DNA of 64,000 bases, from the NCBI RefSeq assembly GCF_963678635.1, contig NC_087071.1, positions 17,297,613 to 17,361,612 of the forward strand, given 5' to 3'. The notes below the pieces were generated by a model. It did no database searches. It was not told where the DNA came from and was given only the letters and a program-made list of their open reading frames with translations. Both the position numbers and the translations under genes were made by a program. Each line of letters begins with the position of its first letter. The first letter of the stretch is position 1. Shown in pieces: positions 10,650-22,443 of this stretch. The stretch comes from Symsagittifera roscoffensis. Its lineage: Eukaryota; Xenacoelomorpha; Acoela; Convolutidae.

Positions 10650-12638
10650 ATGTTTAATTTCCAACATTCACAAATAACACAAGACGAATTTGATAAGTTA
10701 GCCAAACAGCTAATAAAATATTCATCAGTCTATGCAACATCCAAATTTGATGTTGGCAAAATCAGTTCATCACTACATCTTCCATTAAAACCTGACGCAG
10801 TTTTCAAAAAACAAAGAGCAAGCAAAGTACCAATTCATTTACACGATAAAGTGAACAGATTACTCGATATTTTAGAACAATACAAAATTATATCACCAGT
10901 AAACAAAGAAGAACAACCAAAAGGTAACACATTTATCAACCCTGTTATCATCCTAGCAAAAGGAGAATCATTAAAGATAGTTCTTGACGCTAGATATCTT
11001 AATTCACTAATAGACGAATCAAAATGCAATTGGCCCATTGAACCAATACAAGTTATTTTAACAAAAATAAACGGAAAATATTTTACAACCGCCGATATGA
11101 ATAGTGCATATAATCAAATGCCACTAGATGAACAATCGCGACGCTTAACACAATTTGTTATCGGAAATCAGCAATATGAATTCAACCGCCTATTCTATGG
11201 AATATCCATAGGACCAGCAGCTTTTTCAGCTTTCATGAGTAAAATTTTTAGACCATTAATACTAAAGAAAAACGCAATCACCTATCTAGACGATGTTTTT
11301 ATGCAATCACAGACAAAAGAAGAAATGTTTAATGTTTTAGAACACTATCACAAAATACTTCAGAACGAAAATCTGAAGGCCGCCCCCGATAAATCACACT
11401 TCTTTTTAACACGAGTTAAATTCTTAGGACACAATATAGAAAGAAAAACAATCACTCCATTAAAATCACGCATTGATGCTATTCAGAAGCTCCAACCACC
11501 AACAAACAAAAAGAAAATCCAAGAATTCCTTGGAATGTTAAATTTTTTAAGCAAATTTGTTTATAAAATGCAACTATACCTAAGACCATTCTATAATATA
11601 CTTAGACAACAAAATAATTTTGAATGGAACACAGAACATCAAACACGATTTGAAGAAATTAAAAAACTCTTGACTGAACAAATTTCGAATACAATTCCAG
11701 ACCCAAATCAACCATTCTATGCAATGTGCAATGCTTCGAATTTTGGCATCGGCGCAGCATTATTACAATCACACAATGGCACAAACAAAATGAATCTTAT
11801 ATCAGCAAATTCTCGATTATTCACTCAAGCAGAGCTACGACTCTCAACTCTAATGAGAGAATGTACAGCCATAATATATTCACTAACAGAGTATGAATTT
11901 CTAATACTTGGATCAAAACATCCAATAGTTCTATTCACAGATCACAAACCAATCATTTTTCTCTTTACACAAAAATCTAATCCAAATCACCGAGTTTATA
12001 GATTTCAATTAATTCTAATGAAATTCCCAAACTTACATATAGTTTGGACAGCAGGAAAAAATTTTGCATTACCAGACACTTTAAGTCGAAATACACCACC
12101 TGAATTACTTACACGTAAGACTACAGTTGAAATACCCAAAAATATAAAATTATACCTTGCGGAAAACGAAACATCAGCCCGACTAGAATGCAAATATGCA
12201 GTAAAAACTGACGTTGAACAATCACAAATAAATACTTTACAACACTTCCCACTTTATTTAGATTGCCAAAATAACCACTACGAAGTTGATCTACTTGGAA
12301 CATCAACTTTTAAACCAATTCCATATTCACAATGGATAAAAAATAACACCCAACAAAAAAGAGTAAAACAACATCCGCATAAAAAAGACCTTTTTCCGTT
12401 AATTGAAAAAAAAAATCTAACTGATAAAATAAATTTATCAGGACCGCAAACAAACGACTCAAAATACACAATAAATCAAGTTTTTGACTTTCATGACCCA
12501 CTTGATACAATTCCTTTATCTAAATTAGAAATAGAAAACATTTTTCTCCCCCCAACAGATAAAATTACAATTAATACTTTGAAACAATATCAAAACCTTG
12601 ACCCAATAATTAGACAACTAAAATCATGGCACAAATAA
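10650..12638 (+). pseudogene. Pol segment 2: reverse transcriptase and RNase H
   Basis: Ty3/gypsy RT with VLDARYLNS, DMNSAYNQMPL and the catalytic YLDD at about 11287, followed by the FLGHNIERKTI and LGMLNFLSKF motifs typical of Ty3. RNase H follows (FGIGAALLQ, RECTAI, LFTDHKPI). The first RNase H acidic residue is altered: the codon at 11730-11732 is AAT (Asn) where copy 2 has Asp (CDAS), so RNase H should be inactive here. TAA at 12636-12638 ends the segment, but the frame stays open behind it towards integrase. Synthesises cDNA from the genomic RNA. Confidence 0.9.
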
Positions 12639-14303
12639 AAAACTAAACCCGTAAAGGCAGATACAACAATATTAGGAAATAAAACACTCCTCCGATATTT
12701 TCGAAAATTTAATAATACAACAATTAATGAAAACACAGACCTCCTAGAATACAAATTAAATGAATCTACAGTTCCCTGTCTCCCTTTAAGTATGATTCTC
12801 ATAGCTTTTAATATCTCACATACACAAAACATTAAAGGACACTCTGGATCAGAGAAAACATATTCAAATTTCATACAAAACTTTTATTTTCCAAATGCAC
12901 CAATTTGGATAAAATTACTATGCAATGATTGTATAGTATGTCAGCTAAATAAACCTTATCCAAATCAAAAACAACTAGCACATAAACAAGATTTTAAAGG
13001 ACAAAGTTTGTAGTTTAACCACCGTATTTCATTTGATACAAAAGGACCAATTTCACCATCATCCGAAGGAAACTCCTACATTATGGTAATTGTTGACGCA
13101 TTTACACATTATGTAGCACTTAACCCAGTACCACATTGTACCGCTTATTACGCTTACACAACACTTTATGAACACTGGATAGCCAAATTCGGACTACCAG
13201 AAATTTTAGTCACAGACAACGGTACGGAATTCATAAATAATGAAATCATCACACTATGTCATTTATATAACATCAAACACAAACCACGTACATCTCACGC
13301 ACCTTGGACAAACGGCTTAGTCGAAGGTATGAACCGTTCACTACAAGAATATCTTAGATGTATCATCAATGGAAATGATGCAAAATACACCGAATGGTCA
13401 GCATATGTAAAACTATTCCCCTTAGCATATAATTCACAAATCACGACAACTCTAGGAATGTCACCATATGAAATGGTTTTTAATCAAAAGCCACGCAAAC
13501 CAATTATGTTTACAGCAAACTCTCATAAAAATGCACAAAGTCATTGTCAACCGAAAAAAGACTCAATTTGTTATAACCTACCTTTACACACACACGATGA
13601 AGATCATTTTCATCACCCACAAATTCTTAAATTAGCCTCCTGTACACACACCAAATGGATTTTAAACAGAGATAAAAAACACAATGAAATTTACCAAAAA
13701 GTAACAAAAAAGTTGTTACAAAGGCAAAACATTAATGAACAAATAAATTCACGCTTTACACCAGCCTCCGATTTAAAAATTGGAACATTTGTTTTAATAA
13801 CCAATTTTAACACTCAAAAAGGAATTTCTAAAAAATTACAACCCCTTCGTAGAGGACCATACCAAATAATTGCCAAACCCACTGATGTCACCGACTCAGA
13901 CAAAAAAGAAACTGTTCAACATCGAAACAATCTATTACCTTATTACCCAAAAGAATACGCACTACGCGAACTAACTCAATTATATTCTTTCACAGGTTTA
14001 AAAGTTATTCAAAATAACCCACATACGGAGAATGAAACAAAGGAACAACACGACATTCAACTCGAAAACCAAAATAAAAAATCCACTACAACGAAAAACA
14101 ATACAAAAAAGCTAGATCAAAATATACCTCAAAAAGAAAGAAAAAATAGAAAATTGACCGAAAAAATAATACCCCAAGAACAAATCGACAAATCAGAACA
14201 TAGAGAGTCATCACGACTTAGAAACCAACCACGTAAAAACTATAAAACATTCATCCCACAATCTAAAATGTTAAACAAAGTCGAATTTCAAAAGCAGCTT
14301 TAA
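12639..14303 (+). pseudogene. Pol segment 3: integrase with GPY/F C-terminus
   Basis: Zinc-binding HHCC (H at KGHSGSEK, C-x2-C at CNDCIVC), then a retroviral DDE core: FDTKGPIS, VTDNGTEF and GLVEGMNRS give D, D and E with Ty3-like spacing. A GPYQIIAKP stretch near 13856 is the GPY/F module. The frame is interrupted by TAG at 13011-13013, between the zinc-binding domain and the first catalytic Asp. A 9-bp deletion relative to copy 2 follows the GPY/F motif. The tail is Lys/Gln/Asn-rich and ends at 14303. Inserts the cDNA into the genome. Confidence 0.9.
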
Positions 14304-14895
14304 TTTCATATTTCATAATCTTTGCACCTCTGAAATATTTTGAATTTTAAATTTTCAAGATAACATGCTGACAAACACGCAGCGACTCTAGATCAAAATT
14401 AGCCAATAGGATTCATCCAATCCGTCACCTTCTTTAAATCTAACACAAACCAACTAGACGAACGATATTAAACTCCAGGCATATCTATAACTATAACTTT
14501 ACGACCTCCAGGTCAAAAATAAGCAAACCACTCCAACTTGACAACTAAAATAAATATCACCATAATATCATAATCCTCTCTTATCTAATAACCCAAAAAT
14601 CAACAATATTTCCCCAACTCAGACCTCAAATACCCCCAAAACAAATATGTTAAATTAGCCTAAAGTAAAAGAACGACCATTTTAATTAGCCTAAAGTATA
14701 AAAATCTCAAAAATACCCCAGATCATTTGACAAATAAAAATAAAGAAAAAAAGACCTCCCCATCACCATAAAATTTGCCCCCAACAATTTTTCACAAAAC
14801 TCAACCCACTTGTCAAAAAACCAATAAATAATTCGACCACACTTGAAAATTGCCTCAAACACCAAAAAATATTCGATCGAGAAGCCATTTCTTAA
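14304..14895 (+). other. Non-coding spacer between pol and the 3' ORFs
   Basis: No ORF. It contains a direct repeat TTAGCCTAAAGTA at about 14655 and 14689, and a purine-rich tract AATAAAGAAAAAAAGA at about 14740. Both are kept in copy 2 (53640-53750, minus). The purine tract could be an internal polypurine tract, and the region could hold a splice acceptor for a subgenomic mRNA; neither is proven. Confidence 0.4.
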
Positions 14896-15126
14896 ATGCT
14901 CTTCTCTCGACCAGTCAACATAATTCTTAACATTCTCATAAACTTTTTAACGATATTTAAACTTTTAATAATATTTCTTTTTGATACCTTTGAATCTTTT
15001 GTAATAATCTTAATCATTTTTTGCAATATTTTTTAAATTTTCTATTCCCTATTTGAACTATACCTCCAACTTTTGAAAGCTATTGACTATATCCACAGGT
15101 ACGATTCACAAAACTTATCTAAATGA
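14896..15126 (+). pseudogene. Small hydrophobic ORF 1 (stop-interrupted)
   Basis: ATG at 14896, TGA at 15124-15126: 76 residues, almost all Ile/Leu/Phe, forming one or two membrane segments. Copy 1 has an in-frame TAA at 15034-15036; copy 2 (53269-53499) is intact at the same length. Its stop overlaps the start of the next ORF as ATGA. Function unknown; a viroporin-like or membrane-anchoring role is inference from hydrophobicity and size. Confidence 0.5.
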
Positions 15127-15311
15127 TACGAACCATTTTTAGTAGAACAGATATTTTTTTACTATTTGTAATTTTTATAACATTTCTATCATCCCTCATC
15201 TCGACAATATGCAAATGTATAAAGAAAGCAATCATCACATTCGCCCTAGCAACAATCCTTCTAATTCTTTTTCTAGAAGAATACTATGATAAACATAAAT
15301 TTTTCCACTAA
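15123..15311 (+). CDS. Small hydrophobic ORF 2 (two membrane segments)
   Basis: 62 residues. Two hydrophobic stretches (IFLLFVIFITFLSSLI and ITFALATILLILFL) are separated by a short basic CKCIKKA loop, the layout of a viroporin-like hairpin. It is intact in both copies (also 53084-53272), with few changes. It starts on the ATGA overlap with the previous ORF and overlaps the next ORF by 26 nt. No homologue recognised. Confidence 0.55.
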   Translation: MIRTIFSRTDIFLLFVIFITFLSSLISTICKCIKKAIITFALATILLILFLEEYYDKHKFFH

Positions 15312-16441
15312 AAGAAAAAATAAAAAACCATCAAAAATTGCTAACCAACAATCAAACAGTCAGTCTTCACCGACAACATCCCAAAATAACCCAACACCAT
15401 CTTCAACTACCCAAAACCCCCAAACATCTACACGAATTTCCTTTCAAGATAACCCATATACCTTTGAAGAACGACACGCACATTCATCTGAACCACTAGA
15501 ACCAGTTCAACGACAAGCACCTTTAAGTGAACCAACACTACCACAAGTTATACCCAACACTACCACAAGAATTAAGTAGAATACGAAATCTTAGTCAAAA
15601 TCAAAATACAGTCGAAATAAATAGACAAATTATACATCCTCGACGAAACAAAAATTTTCAAACTCCCCGAGTTCATTTTGATATACCTCAATCCCCATCA
15701 CAAACTACTCCAGAAAACCCCATTGGTATATTACCAGAAACCCCTACGCTTCTTTCACAACGTAGCACCTCAAACCTACCCTCAGATTACTTAGGTTCAA
15801 CACCAACATCTGAACAAATACGTGAAAATCCCTTTAACCCCCCAAACCAAACATCACGACTACCATATTGGACAACACAATCATTCACACAAGATGAACC
15901 AAATATAATCAATGATCCAATAGATATTTCTACGGATACAACAACATCCTCATCACTACCAGAAACATTATCACTACCATCAACACCATCAAGCCAGTTT
16001 TCACCAACGCCTTTTAACTTAAATTTCCCAAATAACCTCGACGCTAGATATCGAGAACAATCATCAACAAATATTCCTTTAAGACTAGACTGGAATACAT
16101 TCACAGCACCTCCACCATTATTTGGACAACACCGACTCCATAACTGGGCACTAAATAGACTACAATATAGACAAGACATCCACGAAGACATTCGTGATCA
16201 TAACATCCAAATCCTCCAACAAAATAGTCTACAATTAAAATTTGAAATAACAGTTAAACTAAACAACATTACTCAACATCCCTACCCATTAAACCCGCCT
16301 AATATAACAGCTCAATCACTACCACCACCATTTATAACAACTGAAGTAATATACAAATACGACAGATATACCAAAAAGACAATTGGTTACATCACATTTT
16401 ATAACCCATACTCAGGAATATCATACACATGTATATTCTAA
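15286..16441 (+). pseudogene. S/T/P-rich ORF with C-terminal globular part (frameshifted)
   Basis: The frame opening at ATG 15286 runs to 15579. A second frame, open from before 15527, carries the rest to 16441, so one frameshift near 15530-15580 splits the gene. The first ~200 residues are Ser/Thr/Pro/Asn-rich and look disordered. The last ~90 residues look folded and end with ITFYNPYSGISYTC. The end overlaps the env start by 13 nt. In copy 2 only the first ~25 codons remain, its start ATG is ATA, and it is fused to the last ORF by deletion. Unknown family; a second particle or matrix-like protein is a guess. Confidence 0.5.
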
Positions 16442-19047
16442 AAATATTAATTTTTCTTCAACTCTTTTTTCTAATAATCTCCAATCAGAACATAAACCTT
16501 TCCCCCCGCACAGGACCCCAAGATTTATTAGTAAAACATTACGATTGTGAAGAAAATGAACAAAAAACACTACACAAATATGCAATAAATCAAGTATCAC
16601 AATGCGAAACAGAACCACAAGCTATAGAAACTACAAATGTAATAGCGACACTTTATTCAAAAGCCCGAGCAACAACAGTCATAGGATATAAATTCACAGC
16701 AACATTTTCTGAAAAGAAAGTACATTGTTCACAAGTCTCAAATGGAAATAAAAACCGACTTGACCACGAATCATTCTACCAGAGTAATATCGATCGACTA
16801 TTGCATCTCAATCCCGAAGATTGTAAAAACGAGTTACTCAGACTAAATATCACAAGAAATAAAAACACAGATAGAAAATTAGTAAATTTCCAAGTTTTTG
16901 CAGATTCTGTACATCAAGCAGAACTTGAAAGATATCAAGGACATATAAAATTAGATGAAAAATACCCATACAACGGCGCACACGGAAGATTAACTTATGA
17001 CATACACGATAAACACTGGATACCACATATTGGTATAAATGATCCATCAAACTGCAAAGCAGACACGAAAAATAAAGGATATCAAGAAATAATGTTTTTC
17101 GATTGGAAAATACAACTCGAAAAAATACAACTCACACGCGATTTATCAGACAACACAATGATCTATCAAGGAATTAGATTACCTTGTAAAAACGACCAAG
17201 GCTATTGTGACCCTACAACACGAACACAAGCAACAATTGTTTGGTTCCCCGAAGACACATGTACAACATTTCAAGTAGCAAAAATACACGCTCGTATGAT
17301 AAAATTTCACGAAAAATATTTTATACAATCAATCCCATATGAACAAGTACATCCATCACGAAAACAAAGTTCTAATTTTAGAAACATACACAATATAGAA
17401 AATAAATTAACACGTTTTCAAATATATCAAGAAACAGAACTTGCATGTAAATACAGAAATCCACTTCACAAAACACAATACTCAGAAATATTAGTTGAAT
17501 AGAAAAAAGGATTCGACATGACCACTGGAAAAGTAAAAATCGACCCATACGCCACAAGTCACCCTATAAACGAAGGAACGTCATACATACCAGTTGATTT
17601 TCAAAAAAGTAAAGGTCAACCTGGTGGACATCTAAAGCCCCATGACACTAGAAGCACACGTTTACAAGAACTATCACTAATGAATAGTACATATTTCGGT
17701 AATATCCACTATGATATTCACTTAGATATGAAACTAGACTATACAATTAGCCGAATTTTTCAAGAAATGTCACTCTCTGAATTAGAAACCCTTCACCAAC
17801 TATGCGAATTAGAAAGGACACAAATCCTACAATCACTTGCACTAGCAGTATTAAAAATACCCTACGCAGGATATTTACTATCAGGAAATAGATCAAATTT
17901 TTTAGACTATGAAGGAAACATTTTATGGTTTTATACCTGTAGCAAAAAAGTATCACCACTACATGTTTTCGAAGATAAAAGATGCTATAAAAGAATCCCT
18001 ATCTTTTATAAGAATAAAGTACATTTCGTTGACACACTTTCAAGACGAACCTATTTCTGGGATACCGCAGTCCCATGTGGATCAGAAAACAGCCACAATG
18101 TAGTACAACTAAACCCTGATGAAGATAAATATTACCTTCTTACCCCATATCCCACATTAATGCAATCACTCAAAAAATTTTCACCTGAAAGCATTAGAGC
18201 TATTACTCGAAACCCAAATATTGACCTACAGTCAATTGGAATTTATTCAAAATCCGATATCCAACATCACATTAGAACACAACAATTCCAGGAATTATTA
18301 ACACAAATGGACACTATACAAAGACAATCAATTGACCAAAATTTACGCAAACTTGCTGAAACCGCAGGATTTGCAGATATTTATACACAAGACTATAGCG
18401 GATATTTTAAAGACATTAAAGAATATATATATTTAAACGGTGAAAAATACCGACCACAAGATATATCACCTATAAATATTTTCAGCTTTGTTACACTCAA
18501 AAATGAAATTCTTGATTTTCTAGGATGGCTCTATTACATCTTAGAAAAATTAACTATTTTATACGCAATGTTTAACTTTATAGGATTTCTTTTTTCACTT
18601 TTAAATGGAATCTATAACACATGCGCTATACACACACAAGTAAATAGACAAGCAAGTGTAGCACGCATACTATTTGCAGGATTTTTTGGAATTTTTTCAT
18701 CATCAATAAACAAAATTCTTTTAGACGCACAAATAAAAGAATACAACACACAAATAGCAACTAGACAGAACGCATATGACGAAGAACACAACAATGTAGA
18801 AATAACGCCTACAGCACCACAGTTACCACCCCTACCACATAACCACCCATTATCCCTAATCCCACGAAATTTTCGAAACTTAGCAATAACACATAATCCA
18901 AATTTTAGATCAACCATATCACAAAGCCCCATTCAACATATAATGACACATCAGTCACTAGATGAAAATACATATGAACAAATTATAGAACAACCCCATA
19001 CCACTGCTTTTCAGTCTCAAAATAATAACTTTTTTAGCCCACGATGA
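16429..19047 (+). pseudogene. Envelope-like glycoprotein, chuvirus-type class III candidate (one in-frame stop)
   Basis: About 872 codons in one frame, interrupted only by TAG at 17500-17502. Residues 1-18 are a signal peptide (YILKILIFLQLFFLII). The Cys-rich ectodomain has N-glycosylation sites. The second half carries a CELER motif, a CYKRIPIFYKNKVHFV block, and a GIYSKSDIQ block in the order seen in chuvirus (Jingchuvirales) glycoproteins, which belong to the class III fusion fold. A membrane anchor lies at about residues 697-727 (18520-18610), with a second hydrophobic stretch near 740-760 and a ~100-residue tail. Expected role: entry into new cells. It overlaps the next ORF by ATGA at 19044-19047. 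Family assignment is from pattern recognition and is moderate. The TAG may be a lesion or a readthrough site; copy 2 lacks this region. Confidence 0.6.
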
Positions 19048-20852
19048 GCCGACAACTTGGATCCCTACACCGCTCAAATTCCCATCCAACCAACCTCAAC
19101 ACTCCAATTACAATAATTCCACTTTTTGCTTTCCCGCCACCCGATTTTCCAACCAATAATGTAACATCAGGCATGAATTCAGACACTAATTCACATATCT
19201 CAGTTTTATACTCCATTTCACAACTCAATAACCCAAATATTGAAACCCCTGATGAATTTGCAGACTCTGAACCATCTCCATCCACTAATTTTCAAACCAA
19301 CCCCTCAGTTTTTTCAAAACCCCCTTTTCAACCAATCCCACCAAATAACCCACTCCCATCCATTTCTACACCCTCTTATGCTTCACAAGTCACCCCAACC
19401 TACTCTTCATTTCATTCAGACCGATCATCCAATTCTCCAGATTCTCCCCAAATCTCCCAAGAATTAGATAATTTTATCACCCTACAACAACAACCCTTCC
19501 ACTTTGAAAACCCCACTATAAATCAGATTTCATCCACAATAGAATCATCAAACCCACCTACCCCTACACCCTCTTCAGCTTATACCGCATCATTAGCACC
19601 ATCATCCACATCCACCGAATCATCAAATAGCACTAATAGAGCTTATCGCACTTTCAAAAGATAATTCCCAAACCATCCATTTCCAACAAAACCAGGAACA
19701 GCCCGTGAATATATTGATCATCCAAATCACACTAACACGAAAGAATTTTTAGCAATCACCTTACCTTCATTTCCACAGTATACTTTGAACACCCCTAACA
19801 ATACTAACGACACACGAAGTTTTGTAGATGAACAAGTTTTAATGCCTACACTTCATTGGACATCATATTATCATTTTACTAACCCCCTTTGCCTACCTTT
19901 ATCTAATACTCACATCGATATAGAGAGAAATCAAAATATGCTATATAGACTCACCACACCACTAACACATAGACAATTTACTTATATAGGATAGAAAAAG
20001 TCACTAAAAACATACACTGCACCCCGTGCTAACGAATACACACTAGAATATTACGATCACAACATCATCCGAACTAACCAAGACCAATTTTTAGATGATG
20101 ATCGTTTCGCTAACCCACAAATCATAGAAAAACTCTTCATAAAAACACCATATGTATTTACACTCAATATATTTGATCGCAAATTCGACCACATCATTTC
20201 TGAAGCACTAACCGACATGCAAGCTTACGAAAGTTTTAAAGAAAAATTTCAATTATTTTCACTAACCTTCAATTTCCTTGCACCACAAGAACGCGATTTG
20301 CACTGCTCACACGACATCATGTTACGCACTAAACAAACCCACACATATACATATTATCGCTTCATACAAAATCACTTTGACCTACACACTCCATCAAGAC
20401 AACCACACCACCGATTTCAGTTTATTAACTCTAAATACACATCACCATTTTTTCTTAACTTCACATATTGCATCAAAGATACTAACCTTCACGGTATTCT
20501 TCGCAATTATGATCCCATAATCCAAATGTATCTTTTTTGTCCCATCACGAAGACCTTCAACGCAGAAGAATCCAGACCCTTCCTTATCCCACACGAATTT
20601 GTTCAACCTATAGAAATCCCGATATTAGAATTCATCCACAACACTAAATATAATCACAAATTATATAATCTAATCCAAAACACACCTTATGAGTTTGCAG
20701 TTGGCACTGAAGAACTAAAAACTATTAAAGCACTTCAATTGCTTTGGCCACTGCTTCAAACTAAAAACATCATTCGCATACTAGCAAAATTACTAACAAA
20801 TTCCGACATAATCCACGACATCTTCCCCCACGGTTTTTTCCCCGACGACTAA
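19044..20852 (+). pseudogene. Large 3' ORF, S/T/P-rich N-terminus plus conserved C-terminal domain (two stops)
   Basis: One frame from ATG 19044 to the TAA at 20850-20852, about 602 codons, broken by TAA 19662-19664 and TAG 19992-19994. The first ~200 residues are Ser/Thr/Pro-rich, like the ORF at 15286. The last ~270 look globular, with many His and Tyr (NFLAPQERDLHCSHDIM, then ESRPFLIPHEFVQPIE). Copy 2 keeps the C-terminal domain at high identity. Family not recognised. The shared layout with the 15286 ORF suggests two related structural proteins, but I see no direct similarity. Confidence 0.55.
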
Positions 20853-20855
20853 CAG

Positions 20856-20931
20856 GTAAGTATAATTTATTATATTTTTCACTAATAAATTTAAAATAAA
20901 TACTAACCATTCTTATCCATGTCTTATTTAG
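20856..20931 (+). other. Putative small intron after the last ORF
   Basis: A strong donor CAG|GTAAGTATAA lies just after the stop codon of the last ORF, and acceptors TTATTTAG and TTTTTAG lie at 20931 and 20939. Both sites recur in copy 2 (donor GT at 52227-52226, acceptors near 52149 and 52141) although the sequence between them has diverged. Conserved splice sites around diverged filler argue for a working 3' intron. Confidence 0.55.
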
Positions 20932-22443
20932 ATTTTTAGTCTTCATCCCACGATCATCTTCAAAAAACACAAAAGAAAAATAAAAAATAGAAAACTTCTT
21001 CAAATTCTTCAAAACTCTATTAATATTTTGCACTAGATAAATTCAATAAAAATCATACCAATGTAGTAAATTAATTTATAAATTATTCCCTCAAAAGCAG
21101 TAATTCTAATAATGATGAAAATTTTTAACTTAATTTTTCCCCAAAACTAGCAGTAAAATTGAAATTCTATGTAGTAAATTGATAAGAAGAAAATGCAGTA
21201 CTAACCTTTTGATATTTCCATTCACTCGCACAAAAATTCTATCCAAACTCGCACAGCTCGCCCACGAAGAATTGTTTAAATAATAAATTTAAGTTTCAAG
21301 CTTTCACACTCAACAACTCTAACACACGATAACACGTTTCAAACTTTCCTTTAACCCGGTTGGAAAGGAATTATATACTAAACAAAACTAACGAATGCAG
21401 CTTACTAAACACCACAAATCATAAAATAACAGCATGACTAAGAAAAGGAAACCAACGGTACCCAAACCGGATAAACCCAGTTTAAAACTGGATAATTTAT
21501 TCTTTTGAAGACTATCATAAAGTCTAAGAAAGAAATAATAAAACACAAAAAAGTCGAAAGACAAACCCATACCAAAAACAATTTGATTTTTGAAAAAAAG
21601 GACACAACCAACGAAACATAAGAAAAACCACAATAAACCCAATATAAAAAGTTATCACATAACAGGACCTCTCACAGAAACCGCACGAAATCATACTCCC
21701 ACTCCTGGCCTAACCCACCAGAGAGGACGTCCTGAGCATGCTCTATAGCCGGCCTAACCCACCGCGCTACATCCACGCTTTGTGACCACACTTCTATTTT
21801 TAATAAGAGGTACTCAAGGGTGAGTAACTCTTCAAAATAACCGAACTAAAACAAAAAGCTTTTGTGAAAACAACTAACCAAAATCATAACTAAAACACCG
21901 AACTAATAAAAATTTTATACAATGTAAATTACACTTTGCAGTATATAGATCAGCATACAACACCAAAGACGAACATCCAAAGACAAAATGACCCCACTAC
22001 ACTCGAAAACGACTGGCCAATCACAATCAATATGCCGTCCACAATCACAACTCAAAGGATTTAGAGTACGACTTGACCTCGCAGAAAAGGACTTCATTGA
22101 ACTAGACCAATGACCACCTCGATGTTCAAGTATACGTACATATCCGAGTAACCAGGCATCCCCTCCACGCACAATCTCCACGCCATTCCCAGACAAGGTC
22201 AAACACAAAAGAAGTTCTCTACATGAAACAGAAAAACCTGTCATAGCCAACCATTCTGGAATCAGATTTGAGTTTGTTGCGAAAACCCAGTCGTTGTCAT
22301 GAGAAGACACAACGATTGATCCTGGAACTTCTCTAAAAGGAGAACCCAGAAGAAATATGATGTTCGCCAAATACCAACGTCCATCATCCATCCTTTGAAT
22401 TGCAGAAAAACTATTCTAAAAAACTCTATAAAACCCGGATGGG
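20932..22443 (+). other. Long 3' non-coding region before the 3' LTR
   Basis: No sense ORF of note. It includes repeated AGTAAAT motifs at about 21060-21210, two direct copies of GGCCTAACCCACC (about 21708 and 21751), and an antisense ORF (next entry). It is conserved in copy 2 (50658-52140). The bases before the LTR (CCCGGATGGG) are a poor polypurine tract. A short sense frame ending at a TGA conserved in both copies lies near 21990-22110. Confidence 0.45.
21915..22391 (-). CDS. Antisense ORF next to the 3' LTR, unknown
   Basis: 158 codons on the antisense strand, starting close to the 3' LTR. Copy 2 has a partly matching ORF (50870-51163, plus), with a conserved block (VEIVRGGDAWLLG, LEHRGGHWSSSMKSFSA) but a different N-terminus after small indels. 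It is placed like the antisense genes of some retroviruses, but conservation between two young copies is weak evidence for coding. Confidence 0.2.
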   Translation of the reverse strand: MDDGRWYLANIIFLLGSPFREVPGSIVVSSHDNDWVFATNSNLIPEWLAMTGFSVSCRELLLCLTLSGNGVEIVRGGDAWLLGYVRILEHRGGHWSSSMKSFSARSSRTLNPLSCDCGRHIDCDWPVVFECSGVILSLDVRLWCCMLIYILQSVIYIV

